This document shows positions 55,337 through 64,000 of a stretch of DNA of 64,000 nucleotides, one piece after another (within the stretch, counting starts at the first letter, position 1; each line of letters starts with the position of its first letter). Under the pieces are notes generated by a model. That model was not told where the DNA came from. It searched no databases and was given only the letters and a program-made list of their open reading frames with translations. Location: the NCBI GenBank assembly GCA_964556005.1, contig CAZKUR010000008.1:1-64000 (forward strand). Direction: 5' to 3'. The stretch is from CAZKUR01 sp964556005. GTDB lineage: Bacteria; Bacteroidota; Ignavibacteria; Ignavibacteriales; Ignavibacteriaceae. The translations under genes and the position numbers were made by a program.

Positions 55337-55628
55337 AAAAATCAAAAAATAATCATCTCTGGCTTGCTTTTTGATTAAATTTTTATGTACAAATATAAAT
55401 GTATGACAAAAGTTAAGCAAATTATAGAAATCGCAATTTGTACGAGTGTAAAGTTCCAAAAATTTATTCAAATTTTACGTATTTAAAGGTAAGATATATT
55501 TATATTCGTACGCAGAAAAATAAATATTTCTAATAATAACTTTTCTTTTTGGTTGAATGATTAAGCGGCAAAACACAGTGAATAACTTAAGTACTCTCAT
55601 AATAATAAATTAAATTTCAGGGGGTTTA

Positions 55629-56357
55629 ATGAATTTTAAATATACCTTTATCTCAAAAGTAGGATTAAAACGTTATGAGAATGAAGACGCAATTGGCGTC
55701 TTTAAAATTGAAGGCGGATTACTTGCAATTGTATGCGACGGTTTGGGTGGAAAGAACGCCGGAGAGGTTGCATCAAATCTTACTTTGGAAACCATCCGAA
55801 CTTTCTTTAAAGATTCAGTAAAAGCTGATTACCTTGAACGCATTAAATATGCAGTTGAAAATGCAAATAAACTGCTTCACAACAGGTCGGCAAACAATGT
55901 TGATTTAAAAGGAATGTCAACTACCGTTGAGGTCATGTTCCTTAAAAATAATACTGCATTCTGGGGACACATCGGTGATTCAAGAATTTATTATTTAAGA
56001 AACGGAAAACTGAAGCTGTTAACTAAAGATCATTCAGTCGTGCAAAAATTAGTTGACGACGGGTATTTAAGCATCAGTGAAGCGGAAAACCATCCTAATA
56101 GAAATGTTATAACACGTGCTGTTGGAGGAACCGAATCGATAGATATTGATCTCAGCAAAATGAAAATTTATGAAGGTGACGACAATACTTATTTTATTTG
56201 TACCGACGGTGTTACTTCCGAAGTCCGCGATTACGAATTGGAAAACATACTAAATAAAGATAATGTTAATGAAATTTCTCAAATGCTGGTTGATTTAATT
56301 GAGGCCCGGGGAGCTAGAGATAATTTTTCTTTTGTGATTATAAAGAATGAATTGTAA
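55629..56357 (+). CDS. PP2C-family serine/threonine phosphatase
   Basis: A 242-residue metal-dependent phosphatase of the bacterial Stp1 type. The metal-binding motifs are RYENEDAIGVF, VCDGLGGKNAGE, WGHIGDSRIYYLRNGKL, and a later aspartate in FICTDGVTSEV; RDNFSFVII closes the domain. No transmembrane helix is present. No serine/threonine kinase gene is adjacent, so its partner is elsewhere. The ribosome site is AGGGGG before the ATG. Confidence 0.93.
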   Translation: MNFKYTFISKVGLKRYENEDAIGVFKIEGGLLAIVCDGLGGKNAGEVASNLTLETIRTFFKDSVKADYLERIKYAVENANKLLHNRSANNVDLKGMSTTVEVMFLKNNTAFWGHIGDSRIYYLRNGKLKLLTKDHSVVQKLVDDGYLSISEAENHPNRNVITRAVGGTESIDIDLSKMKIYEGDDNTYFICTDGVTSEVRDYELENILNKDNVNEISQMLVDLIEARGARDNFSFVIIKNEL

Positions 56358-56720
56358 ACAGCTAAGAATAAATAATTCTTGTACCGGTAATTAATTTTAA
56401 TAAAAATATTTTTTTATTAAAAAAAATTAATCTTCCGATCAGGAACGGTGAACAATTATTTAATTTATTAAAAACAATTATATTTAAATTTCTGCTTCAT
56501 TGCTATTATTAAAATAAATTTCCTTTCTTCCAATAACCAAGCCCGTTCCTAACTTAATAAGTTCTTATAATTTTAATTTTAACCACTCATCCCAAACCAT
56601 TTTTTTTATTTGTAATTCATTAAATCTTTTCTTTAATTTGAAACTTAGTAATACTAAAAACTGAAAATATTTTGCCTCGTAATCACATAATTACTCCTAT
56701 TAACAAATTAAAGAAATCCA
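56358..56720. other. AT-rich gap with a possible terminator
   Basis: About 360 bases with no gene. A nearly all-A/T inverted repeat (about 56391-56430) follows the PP2C gene and could end its transcription. No promoter for the following propeller gene could be picked out with confidence. Confidence 0.4.
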
Positions 56721-59700
56721 ATGAAAAATATTTTAACCGCAGTATGCATTGTGCTGCTTTGTTTATTTTCGACTAATTTATCTGCTCAAAATAAAGATAA
56801 CGGTTCCGGCAAAGAACCGGATTCATTAAAGAATATTTCTTTGAGCGGATTATCATTTAGAAGTATTGGGCCTGCGTTAACCGGCGGCAGGGTAGTGGCA
56901 TTAGCCGTTAACCCTTTTAATCACAGTGAATATTTTGTCGGAGCGGGCCACGGTTCATTATGGAAAACGATGAACAACGGGATTACTTTTAAACCCGTTT
57001 TTGATGATCAAAAATCTTATGCAATCGGCGCCGTAACAATAGATCCTACAAATCCAAATATTGTTTGGGTCGGAACAGGGGAAAACGATAATCAAAATAA
57101 TGTAATTTATGGCGACGGGATTTACAAAAGTGAAGACGGAGGAAAAACCTGGAAAAATATGGGGCTCCCTAATTCAGAACATATTGGCGGAATAGTTGTA
57201 GATCCAAAAGATCCTAACATTGTTTACGCTGCAGCATATGGTTCGTTAAGGCAGCCCGGCGAAGATAGAGGAATTTACAAAACAACCGACGGCGGCGCAA
57301 CCTGGAATAAAGTTTTGTTTATCAGCAAATATACAGGATGCTATGAAATTCATATGGATCCGAGATACCCCAACCTGCTGTATGCCGTTGCACATCAAAG
57401 AATGAGAAGGCTGTACACCGGCGTAAGCGGGGGACCGGAAAGCGGAATTTATCGAAGTACCGACAGCGGAGCTACCTGGGAAAAAATGAAAAATGGTTTA
57501 CCTTCCGGCGATGTCGGTAGAATTGGACTCGCAATTTCTCCTGTGAACCCTGATGTTTTGTACGCAATAATTGAAGCAGCTAAAGAGGGAGGCGTATATA
57601 AAAGCACGGACCGCGGCGTAAGCTGGGGAAAACGCAGCATCTACGTATCGGCTTATCCTTTTTATTTCCAAAAACTTTTCTGCGATACAAAGGATGTCGA
57701 TAGAGTTTACAGTATGGATGTATTTATGAAAGTAACTATTGACGGTGGGAAGACATGGAAAAATTTAGGTGAGAATAAAAAGCATGTCGATAATCATTTC
57801 TTGTGGATTGATCCGGATAATAATAAACACATGATCGATGGATGCGACGGCGGTGTTTACGATACTTATGATCAGGGAAAAAACTGGGCTTTCAAATCAA
57901 ATATTCCGATTGCGGAAATTTATAAAGTAACTACCGATAACGATACTCCGTTTTATAATGTTTATGCCGGTTCTCAAGACAACAGTAGTTTTGGCGGACC
58001 ATCGCGAACTATTAATTCCGGCGGAATTACAAATCAGGATTGGTTTTATACCTGTGCCGGCGATGGATTCCAAACTCAGGTTGATTGGAAGGATCCTAAT
58101 ATAATTTATGCTGAATCTCAGAACGGAGGGCTGATCAGGTACGATAAAAAAAGCGGAGAGAGGCTCGATATTAAACCATATGATTTTGCCGATACTGCTT
58201 ACAGGTTCGATTGGGATGCAGCTTTACTAATTTCAAAGTTTGATAATAAAAGATTGTACTTCGGCGGAAATAAATTATTCAGATCGAATGATCGCGGAGA
58301 TACCTGGGAAGAAATTAGTCCCGATTTAACACGCGGTGTTCCTAAAGAAATGCAAAACTTGATGGGAAGAAGCTGGAGTATCGATGAGTTGGCGCGTAAA
58401 GGAACAATGGCACAAATTTCAACTATTGCCGAATCGCCTTTAGATGAAAACACTTTATTTGTCGGTTCCGGTGACGGACTGATTCATTTTACAAAAGATG
58501 GAGGAAAAACATGGGAAGAATCTTCAATACAGGGGCTTCCCAAATATGCCAGGGTTGCTCAAATAATTGCATCGCATTTCGATAAAAACGTTGCTTATGC
58601 AGCCTGCCAGAATTTTATCGATGGCGATTTCAAACCGTACCTGTACAAAACAACCGACGGCGGCAAGGACTGGTTTTTATTTAATGGAAATCTCCCTGAA
58701 AAAGGAAGCACTTACACAATTGCTGAAGATAAGGTCGATAAAGATCTTCTTTTCTTAGGTACTCAATCAGGTGTTTATTTTACGGCTGACGGCGGTAAAG
58801 AATGGATTCAATTAAAAAACGGGATACCTACCGAATGTGTAATGGATCTTACGATTCAAAGAAGAGAAAATGATCTGGTTGTATCTACTTTTGGAAGAGG
58901 AATTTACATCCTCGACGATTATACACCTCTTAGGTATCTTACACCTGAAACGCTGAATAAAGCAGCGTACATTTTCCCGATAAAAGATGCTTTGATGTTC
59001 ATTCAGGCCGATCCTTTTGCTTTTCCCGGAGTCGGATTTCAAGGAGCAAGTTTTTATGCGGCACCAAACCCAAAAGTCGGAGCGGTATTTACTTATTATT
59101 TAAAAGATGATTTTAAATCCTTAAAAGATCAAAGAAGAGAAAAAGAAAAGGCATTACAAAAAAAAGGTGAAGATGTAAAGTATCCTTCTTATAACGAATT
59201 GTTAAATGAAAAAGAAGAACCAAAATCCTTTTTATTATTTACAATTACAGATGAACATGGAAATGTTGTAAGAAAAATTAAAACGGAACCCAAAAAAGGT
59301 GTAAATAGAATTGTTTGGGATTTCAGATATGATCCGTTTACAGCAGTTTCATTAAAGCCTTTCGATGATTCCGTACCATGGAATCAACCGGATTTGGGAT
59401 ATATGGTTGTTCCGGGAAAATATAAAGTTTCACTTTCAAAATTTGAAGACGGTAAATTTACAGAACTGGTTCAACCGCAGGAATTTTTCTGCAAACCATT
59501 AAACAATACCTCATTGCCAGCGAAAGACAAAATTGCCTTGGATAAATTCAATAAAAAAGTCGCTGAGATGACCAGGGCAATGTCTGCTGCAGATGATTAT
59601 AGAAAAGAATTAAACAACAAGCTTTCTTATCTGGAAAAAGCAGTGATAAACGGAGCGGATGTTCCGGATGAAATTTATAATTCTATTTTATCTGTTAAAA

Positions 59701-60005
59701 AAGAGCTTGACGATTTCAATAGACAGCTAAACGGCGATCCGCTATTAGTAAGTTATGAAGGCGCTTCTCCAACTTCAGTAAAACAAAGAGTAGACTTAAT
59801 AACTTCTTCTTTGTGGACTACTACTTCGGCTCCAACCACTACGTTTAAAAAATCGTATGATGTTGCCGCGGATCAGTTTGGCGGATTATTAAGTACTCTT
59901 AAATCAATCGACGAGCAAGTAAAAGAAATAGAATCTAAGCTTGAAAAATACAGTGCACCTTATACGCCAGGAAGATTTCCCGAATGGAAAAAAGATGTGC
60001 AATGA
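56721..60005 (+). CDS. Secreted BNR/sortilin-like beta-propeller protein
   Basis: A 1094-residue protein with signal peptide MKNILTAVCIVLLCLFSTNLSAQ. It contains at least ten BNR/Asp-box-type repeats (SEDGGKTW, TTDGGATW, STDSGATW, STDRGVSW, SNDRGDTW, TKDGGKTW, TTDGGKDW, TADGGKEW), fitting one or two large propellers like those of sortilin/VPS10-type proteins. After about residue 720 comes a beta domain and a helical, partly coiled-coil tail. No T9SS sorting domain is seen, so it is probably periplasmic. Such proteins are often labelled glycosyl hydrolases, but no catalytic residues could be supported. Confidence 0.8.
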   Translation: MKNILTAVCIVLLCLFSTNLSAQNKDNGSGKEPDSLKNISLSGLSFRSIGPALTGGRVVALAVNPFNHSEYFVGAGHGSLWKTMNNGITFKPVFDDQKSYAIGAVTIDPTNPNIVWVGTGENDNQNNVIYGDGIYKSEDGGKTWKNMGLPNSEHIGGIVVDPKDPNIVYAAAYGSLRQPGEDRGIYKTTDGGATWNKVLFISKYTGCYEIHMDPRYPNLLYAVAHQRMRRLYTGVSGGPESGIYRSTDSGATWEKMKNGLPSGDVGRIGLAISPVNPDVLYAIIEAAKEGGVYKSTDRGVSWGKRSIYVSAYPFYFQKLFCDTKDVDRVYSMDVFMKVTIDGGKTWKNLGENKKHVDNHFLWIDPDNNKHMIDGCDGGVYDTYDQGKNWAFKSNIPIAEIYKVTTDNDTPFYNVYAGSQDNSSFGGPSRTINSGGITNQDWFYTCAGDGFQTQVDWKDPNIIYAESQNGGLIRYDKKSGERLDIKPYDFADTAYRFDWDAALLISKFDNKRLYFGGNKLFRSNDRGDTWEEISPDLTRGVPKEMQNLMGRSWSIDELARKGTMAQISTIAESPLDENTLFVGSGDGLIHFTKDGGKTWEESSIQGLPKYARVAQIIASHFDKNVAYAACQNFIDGDFKPYLYKTTDGGKDWFLFNGNLPEKGSTYTIAEDKVDKDLLFLGTQSGVYFTADGGKEWIQLKNGIPTECVMDLTIQRRENDLVVSTFGRGIYILDDYTPLRYLTPETLNKAAYIFPIKDALMFIQADPFAFPGVGFQGASFYAAPNPKVGAVFTYYLKDDFKSLKDQRREKEKALQKKGEDVKYPSYNELLNEKEEPKSFLLFTITDEHGNVVRKIKTEPKKGVNRIVWDFRYDPFTAVSLKPFDDSVPWNQPDLGYMVVPGKYKVSLSKFEDGKFTELVQPQEFFCKPLNNTSLPAKDKIALDKFNKKVAEMTRAMSAADDYRKELNNKLSYLEKAVINGADVPDEIYNSILSVKKELDDFNRQLNGDPLLVSYEGASPTSVKQRVDLITSSLWTTTSAPTTTFKKSYDVAADQFGGLLSTLKSIDEQVKEIESKLEKYSAPYTPGRFPEWKKDVQ

Positions 60006-60479
60006 AATAATCCGGGATGTTATTTTTAGCTAACGCAAAAAAATAATGCATGTGATTAAATGGTTATTTAATTTCAAAAATTAAATTGTTCGAGCTTTAT
60101 TACTTGATTGAGGTTATGTAAATTTATATTCCGGTCAGAAGTACAAGAATATAAGCTACATAACCTCAGCAATTAATTTGAACCTTTCAAAATTCAAAAT
60201 AAGTATGTGAGATTTTAACAAGCAGCACATAATTTAGTAATAATTTTTTCTATTATTACGCTGTTTATGAGCTTGCATCGTAAGTTCTAAATTTAAACTT
60301 TCTTTTGATTACCCTGAATATTCTCCATACATTATACACGGAACAAAAAAGTGCCCCATGTTATGTTTTTTCCGTCAATGAATTTGTCTTTTCATATTTT
60401 ATTATTTCGTGATAATTTCTTGACATTTGAACTTTAGTTTAGATACGGTAAATAATATTTGTAAAATCGGAGTTAAAAA
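60006..60479. other. Intergenic gap with two strong hairpins
   Basis: This 474-base gap has no gene. It holds a 60-nt two-part hairpin at 60109-60168 and a perfect 8-bp hairpin GTAATAAT/ATTATTAC at 60237-60259. A TTGACA hexamer at about 60420 may belong to the msrAB promoter, but its -10 partner is poor. Confidence 0.5.
60109..60168. repeat. 60-nt hairpin with 12-bp and 8-bp perfect stems
   Basis: TGAGGTTATGTA (60109-60120) pairs perfectly with TACATAACCTCA (60157-60168). Inside it TTATATTC (60124-60131) pairs with GAATATAA (60147-60154), leaving a 15-base apical loop. No T-run follows, so it is not a standard terminator. Its function is unknown. Confidence 0.65.
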
Positions 60480-61538
60480 ATGAAATCTAAAATTTTGCTC
60501 ATCACATTAAGCGTTTTGTTAGTGTATGGTTGTAATAAGACAGAATCTCAAGATAGAAAAATGTCCGGTACATCGAAAATTGAAGCAGGCATGGACGTTG
60601 CAATTTTTGCAGGCGGATGTTATTGGTGTATGGATGCATCATTCGAAAAATTATCCGGGCTGAAAGATGTAATTTCCGGGCATGCTATCGGGAAATTAGA
60701 CAATTCAAAAGAAACTGTGCCCGTTGAAGCAATACAGGTAATTTTTGATCCTAAGACAATAAGCTATTCCGAATTACTGGAATATTATTGGAAACAATTT
60801 GATCCGACAGATTCAGGAGGATCTTTTTACGACAGAGGTCCGCAGTACGAATCTTATATATTCTATCATAATAATAAACAAAAAACATTGGCAGACAAAT
60901 CGAAAGAATGGCTACAGAATTCAGGAATATTTAAAAAACCAGTAGTAACAAAAGTAATCGAATTTGTTTCCTTTAAGCCTGTTCAGGAATCGGAACAGCA
61001 TTTTTACAAAAAAGATTCCGAAAGATATTACAGCTATAGAAAAGCATCCGGCAGGGATGAATTCATTAAAAGTGTATGGGGAGATTTGAATAAAGACAGG
61101 TATCATAAAATGTCGGAAAAACAGTTGAAGAAAGATTTAACCCCGCTGCAATATAATGTTACCCAGAATGGAGCAACCGAAACTCCCTTCGATAATCCAT
61201 ACTGGGATAACTATAAAGAAGGAATTTATGTTGACATTACTTCCGGCGAACCTTTATTTAGCTCCCAGGATAAATTTCATTCGGGAACCGGCTGGCCAAG
61301 TTTCACAAAACCTATAGATCCGCGTTTCGTCAAAAAGAAGGTAGATTCATCTTTAGGAATAGAAAGAGTAGAAGTCGTAAGCAGAATAGCCGGCTCACAT
61401 TTGGGCCATGTCTTTGATGACGGTCCTGCTCCTACCCATTTAAGGTATTGCTTGGATTCGGCTGCGTTGAAATTTATTCCAAAAGCCGATATGAAAAAGG
61501 ACGGATACGGATATTTAGTATGGCTATTTAAAAAATAA
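60480..61538 (+). CDS. msrAB: MsrA-MsrB methionine sulfoxide reductase lipoprotein
   Basis: A 352-residue fusion repairing both diastereomers of oxidised methionine in envelope proteins. A lipobox (VYGC, C18) ends the signal peptide, so it is lipid-anchored. The MsrA domain (about 40-200) has catalytic C47 in GGCYWCM. The MsrB domain (about 210-350) has nucleophile C324 in RYCLDSAAL. In MsrB the usual zinc cysteines are absent and HSGTGWPSF has threonine where many enzymes carry the resolving cysteine. The ribosome site is CGGAG before the ATG. Confidence 0.93.
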   Translation: MKSKILLITLSVLLVYGCNKTESQDRKMSGTSKIEAGMDVAIFAGGCYWCMDASFEKLSGLKDVISGHAIGKLDNSKETVPVEAIQVIFDPKTISYSELLEYYWKQFDPTDSGGSFYDRGPQYESYIFYHNNKQKTLADKSKEWLQNSGIFKKPVVTKVIEFVSFKPVQESEQHFYKKDSERYYSYRKASGRDEFIKSVWGDLNKDRYHKMSEKQLKKDLTPLQYNVTQNGATETPFDNPYWDNYKEGIYVDITSGEPLFSSQDKFHSGTGWPSFTKPIDPRFVKKKVDSSLGIERVEVVSRIAGSHLGHVFDDGPAPTHLRYCLDSAALKFIPKADMKKDGYGYLVWLFKK

Positions 61539-61945
61539 TTCATGAATCAGAAAGAAACATTAAACTGCGGGATGAAAGCTAATTTGTCCCGCGGTAATTG
61601 TTTTTGAGAGTTTATTTATTGTCCTGACCTGTTGGGGAGTGATGAAAATCTCTTGACATAATACTATCCTATTAATTAGCTTTACGGAGATTTTTTAATT
61701 CATACAGGAACTGAAGAGAGTAGATTTTTACAATTCATTTTTTCTTGCTTAAAATAGACGGCATTAGAATTGTTAAAAATTTATTATTATTTATACGGCA
61801 AATCTCATAGTATCTTTTCTCTGAACACAATTCTTTTAATTCAAAAAATTATAATAAAATATTTCTTTAATTCTCCAGGCAAGTTTTTATACCACAGTCC
61901 ATTTTATCCAATAATATAAAGAGAGGGAAAAAAAAGGGACCCATA
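61539..61945. other. Gap between msrAB and the b561-like gene
   Basis: About 400 AT-rich bases. The msrAB terminator is at the left. A TTGACA hexamer at 61653-61658 is visible but has no good -10 box at the right distance. No gene is seen. Confidence 0.45.
61565..61605 (+). terminator. Terminator-like hairpin after msrAB
   Basis: CTGCGGGA (61565-61572) pairs with TCCCGCGG (61587-61594), with one wobble pair, around a 14-base loop. A T-run begins at about 61600, six bases after the stem, so it is imperfect but plausible. Confidence 0.55.
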
Positions 61946-62731
61946 ATGAATAAATTAATTGTTCTTTCAATCATTGCGCTTAATGCACAACTAATTTTTT
62001 CGCACAACTCATCTTCCCAGCAAAGAAAAGAGCACATGCAGTATATTTCGGATATTCATTCTCCCTTGCAATTGGAATTTGAGAATCAATATTATGCTGA
62101 TAAAATCAGTGACTATTATTCAAATAATTTAAATTCGCAGGACTTTTTTTCATTAGATACTACAAATTTAGAACAAGAAAAAGCGGAACGAAGGCTTCTG
62201 CCTGAAGATATGAGCTGGATGGAAAATTTTCTGTGGGGCGTACACGGATTATTTAGAAGCAGTGAGTTAACACCACAAGTAAGAAAAAGCGACCTTGTAT
62301 TACGAAGAACTATGTTAACATGGCATCAGCGTCTTGGAATTACAACATGGTTTCTTATGAGTGCGACTGTTTTGGCCGGACAATTAACTTTGAACGGAAA
62401 CAGGAAATTTAGAGATTGGCACAGTCCGCTGGCTGAAGCTACAATAATCGGGTATAGTGCAACTGCATTGCTCGCAATCCTGGCACCTCCGCCGCTTATT
62501 AGGCGTCCGGGCGATCATGATACGGTGTTTTGGCATAAGCTTCTTGCCTGGGTTCATGCCGCAGGGATGATTGCACTTCCGATTCTTGCAAATAATATTG
62601 TTCACAGAGATCGTTTTCATGGAGTAAGAGGTGCTGAGCAGTTTAATCAGGCAAGAGCAAGAGCTCATCAAGTGACGGCATATATCACTTACGCTGCCTT
62701 CACGGCATCGATCATAACAATATTCTTTTAG
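61946..62731 (+). CDS. Cytochrome b561-like membrane protein
   Basis: A 261-residue protein with a signal peptide, a soluble stretch of about 100 residues and then four transmembrane helices. Histidines placed in the helices (TWHQRLGITTWFL, WHSPLAEATIIGY, FWHKLLAWVHAAGM, RARAHQVTAYITY) could bind two haems b, as in cytochrome b561. The next gene encodes a YceI protein; E. coli pairs yceI with a b561-type gene, yceJ. This supports a role in quinone or small-molecule redox at the membrane. The haem assignment is inferred from the histidines. Confidence 0.65.
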   Translation: MNKLIVLSIIALNAQLIFSHNSSSQQRKEHMQYISDIHSPLQLEFENQYYADKISDYYSNNLNSQDFFSLDTTNLEQEKAERRLLPEDMSWMENFLWGVHGLFRSSELTPQVRKSDLVLRRTMLTWHQRLGITTWFLMSATVLAGQLTLNGNRKFRDWHSPLAEATIIGYSATALLAILAPPPLIRRPGDHDTVFWHKLLAWVHAAGMIALPILANNIVHRDRFHGVRGAEQFNQARARAHQVTAYITYAAFTASIITIFF

Positions 62732-62819
62732 TGTTTCTTGCTGAAAAAATTATTAAGAATGAGCGAATAAATTAATATGAAAAAATTGGATTTTAAAATA
62801 ATTATATAAGAGGATAAAA

Positions 62820-63392
62820 ATGAAAATATATCAGCTTTTTGTTTTGATTGCTGCGTTTGCGCTTTCAATATATCCGGCTTCATTATTAAAGAACTTAACT
62901 ATCCATGCAAAAAAAGGAGAAACCACAATTGAATATACGTTGGTCCATCCGCTCCACACGGTACATGGAATTAGCAAAGATGTTGATTGTGATGTTAAAT
63001 ATGACGACACCGACGAAAAAGTAACAGGTGTATCTGTAACTGCCGGCGTTTTAACGTTTGATAGCGGTAATTCGAATAGGGATTCACATATGGGAGAGGT
63101 GGTTGATGCACTTGATTATCCTGACGTTAGTTTTCAAAGCGATTCCATTAGTTATTTGAACGGTGATACTCTTTATGTAGTTGGAAAATTGACATTCCAT
63201 AATGTTACAAAAATTATCCCTGTTAAGGTTTCCGAAAAGTTTGACGGCGGGGATACAATTTTTAACGGAAAATTTTTCATAAGCCTTACGGAGTTTAAAA
63301 TTAAAAGGCCTTCTCTTTTATTAATGCCTGTAGAAGATAAATTAACGCTGGAATTCAACATTGTAGTCCCCACATCACTAAAGAAAACGTAG
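62820..63392 (+). CDS. YceI family periplasmic lipocalin-like protein
   Basis: A 190-residue protein with a signal peptide (MKIYQLFVLIAAFALSIYPA) and the YceI beta-barrel. Motifs include YTLVHPLHTVHGISKDVDC, SNRDSHMGEVVDALDYPDVSF and VVGKLTFHNVTKIIPVKV. YceI proteins bind isoprenoid or other hydrophobic molecules in the periplasm. It follows the b561-like gene with 88 bases between and is preceded by AGAGGAT. A bidirectional terminator follows. Confidence 0.92.
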   Translation: MKIYQLFVLIAAFALSIYPASLLKNLTIHAKKGETTIEYTLVHPLHTVHGISKDVDCDVKYDDTDEKVTGVSVTAGVLTFDSGNSNRDSHMGEVVDALDYPDVSFQSDSISYLNGDTLYVVGKLTFHNVTKIIPVKVSEKFDGGDTIFNGKFFISLTEFKIKRPSLLLMPVEDKLTLEFNIVVPTSLKKT

Positions 63393-63413
63393 CCTAAGTT
63401 TATAGATAATAAA

Positions 63414-63445
63414 AAACCCTGCCGAACTGATCCGGCAGGGTTTTT
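63414..63445 (+). terminator. Bidirectional Rho-independent terminator
   Basis: CCCTGCCG (63417-63424) pairs with CGGCAGGG (63433-63440), with an A-run on the left and a T-run on the right extending the stem. It serves the YceI gene on the plus strand and the convergent unknown gene on the minus strand. Confidence 0.88.
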
Positions 63446-63490
63446 ATTTTTTAGATAACTGTCTTCAATAAAAAAATTATTTTCTTACTG

Positions 63491-64000
63491 CTACATACCG
63501 GCAGTTATACTTAATCGACTTTCTTTCATAACTTTTTTAAATGCAAGTGCGATCAACTGATTTATCTCGGCATAATTTTGATGATCGTTCGGATCGAGAT
63601 AAATACCATCCTTTTTAAACCATTGGTAAGGATTGACTTTAAGTGTTACATCAGCCCTCCCTATTTCTTTAAGACTTATAGGATTAGAAAAATATACAAC
63701 CTGTTCAAAGGTATTCCTGGTTTTAAATGTAAAAGCACTTTCGCCGAATGAACCGTTTACTATTAAGGAATATTCTTTATTAGGGATATCCATATTCGAG
63801 ATTGGTGATGGATTTGGAGTAATGTTATCCGTAATTCCTGCTATAATAAATTTTACTCCATAATATACACCTGGTTTAATATTTTTTAAGGAAATTATAT
63901 TATTGGAGCTATTTAAATCAAGCTTCACCAATTCCGGACTATTTAATACGCCGATCGGTTGATCTTCCCCGGTACTTCGCATAGCAGGTGAAGGCAGTAA
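63491..64000 (-). CDS. Unknown protein, 3' end only (runs off window)
   Basis: The reading frame on the minus strand ends at 63491 and stays open to the window edge (codons before the methionine at 63982 read LLPSPA), so the 5' part is missing. The visible 169 residues are beta-rich (GVYYGVKFIIAGITDN, SLIVNGSFGESAFTFKTRN, ADVTLKVNPYQWFKKDGIYLDP) and end in a helix. The pattern resembles DUF4382-like secreted lipoproteins, but this could not be confirmed. No function is assigned. Confidence 0.6.
   Translation of the reverse strand, partial: LLPSPAMRSTGEDQPIGVLNSPELVKLDLNSSNNIISLKNIKPGVYYGVKFIIAGITDNITPNPSPISNMDIPNKEYSLIVNGSFGESAFTFKTRNTFEQVVYFSNPISLKEIGRADVTLKVNPYQWFKKDGIYLDPNDHQNYAEINQLIALAFKKVMKESRLSITAGM

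Noticed and set aside
55250..55471. A 73-residue minus-strand reading frame
   Set aside because: Most of its C-terminal part is the translated tRNA-Leu gene, a common false gene.
60420..60450. Promoter for msrAB at the TTGACA hexamer
   Set aside because: No acceptable -10 hexamer lies 16-18 bases downstream.
1..64000. CRISPR array, prophage or integrated element
   Set aside because: No regularly spaced repeats, integrase, transposase or phage structural gene was seen; gene content is largely chromosomal core.

Overview
The window is AT-rich DNA (it reads as roughly one-third G+C) with short intergenic gaps and many overlapping genes. It most likely comes from a chromosome of the Ignavibacteria (Bacteroidota/Chlorobi side). 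This is inferred from the combination of a type IX secretion system (PorU, PorV and cargo with YPNPF-type C-terminal sorting domains), a complete alternative complex III (Act) operon beside an A2-type haem-copper oxidase, bacterial microcompartment shell genes, and several large secreted proteins with propeller or barrel domains. No integrase, transposase, phage gene or CRISPR array was seen. The only mobile-looking item is a MITE-like inverted-repeat element of about 260 bp.

Layout. 1-51: 3' end of a tRNA-Glu. 500-2070: a [2Fe-2S] ferredoxin-like protein, endonuclease III and an HD hydrolase. 2277-14731: an envelope/secretion block with PorU, PorV, an M6-like protein whose zinc motif is lost, a gluzincin-propeller-barrel protein and a DUF5683-like membrane protein. 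14932-24985: housekeeping genes (der, upp, a secreted helical-repeat protein, rel/spoT, ruvX, tmk, ctp and a YbbR-like protein). Inside this block sit two BMC shell genes with their own promoter and a 12-bp palindrome.

25692-40600 is one long respiratory cluster, all on the plus strand. It encodes the pentahaem cytochrome ActA, a small membrane protein, ActB, ActC, a fused ActD-ActE, ActF, a membrane-anchored monohaem cytochrome c, a Sco copper chaperone, oxidase subunits I, III, IV and II, haem O synthase, and an eight-helix membrane protein with a C-terminal cytochrome c domain. Together these would carry electrons from menaquinol through the Act complex and c-type haems to oxygen. Oxidase subunit II has no haem domain of its own, so the separate cytochromes probably do the linking.

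40889-64000 is mixed: an M24 peptidase (minus), a T9SS cargo protein, alpha-glucan phosphorylase with an unknown coiled-coil protein, a MoxR ATPase/VWA pair (minus), clpP and tig (minus), tRNA-Leu (minus), a PP2C phosphatase, a BNR-propeller secreted protein, a lipoprotein MsrA-MsrB fusion, a b561-like membrane protein with YceI, and the 3' end of an unknown gene (minus) running off the window.

Most noteworthy: the isolated BMC gene pair with its candidate operator, the M6-like protein lacking catalytic histidines, the ActD-ActE fusion and the small ORF between actA and actB, the eight-helix cytochrome c protein, the MITE-like element at 40615-40877, and a strong 60-nt hairpin at 60109-60168. 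Functions are assigned from recognisable motifs in the translated sequence; no database search was run.
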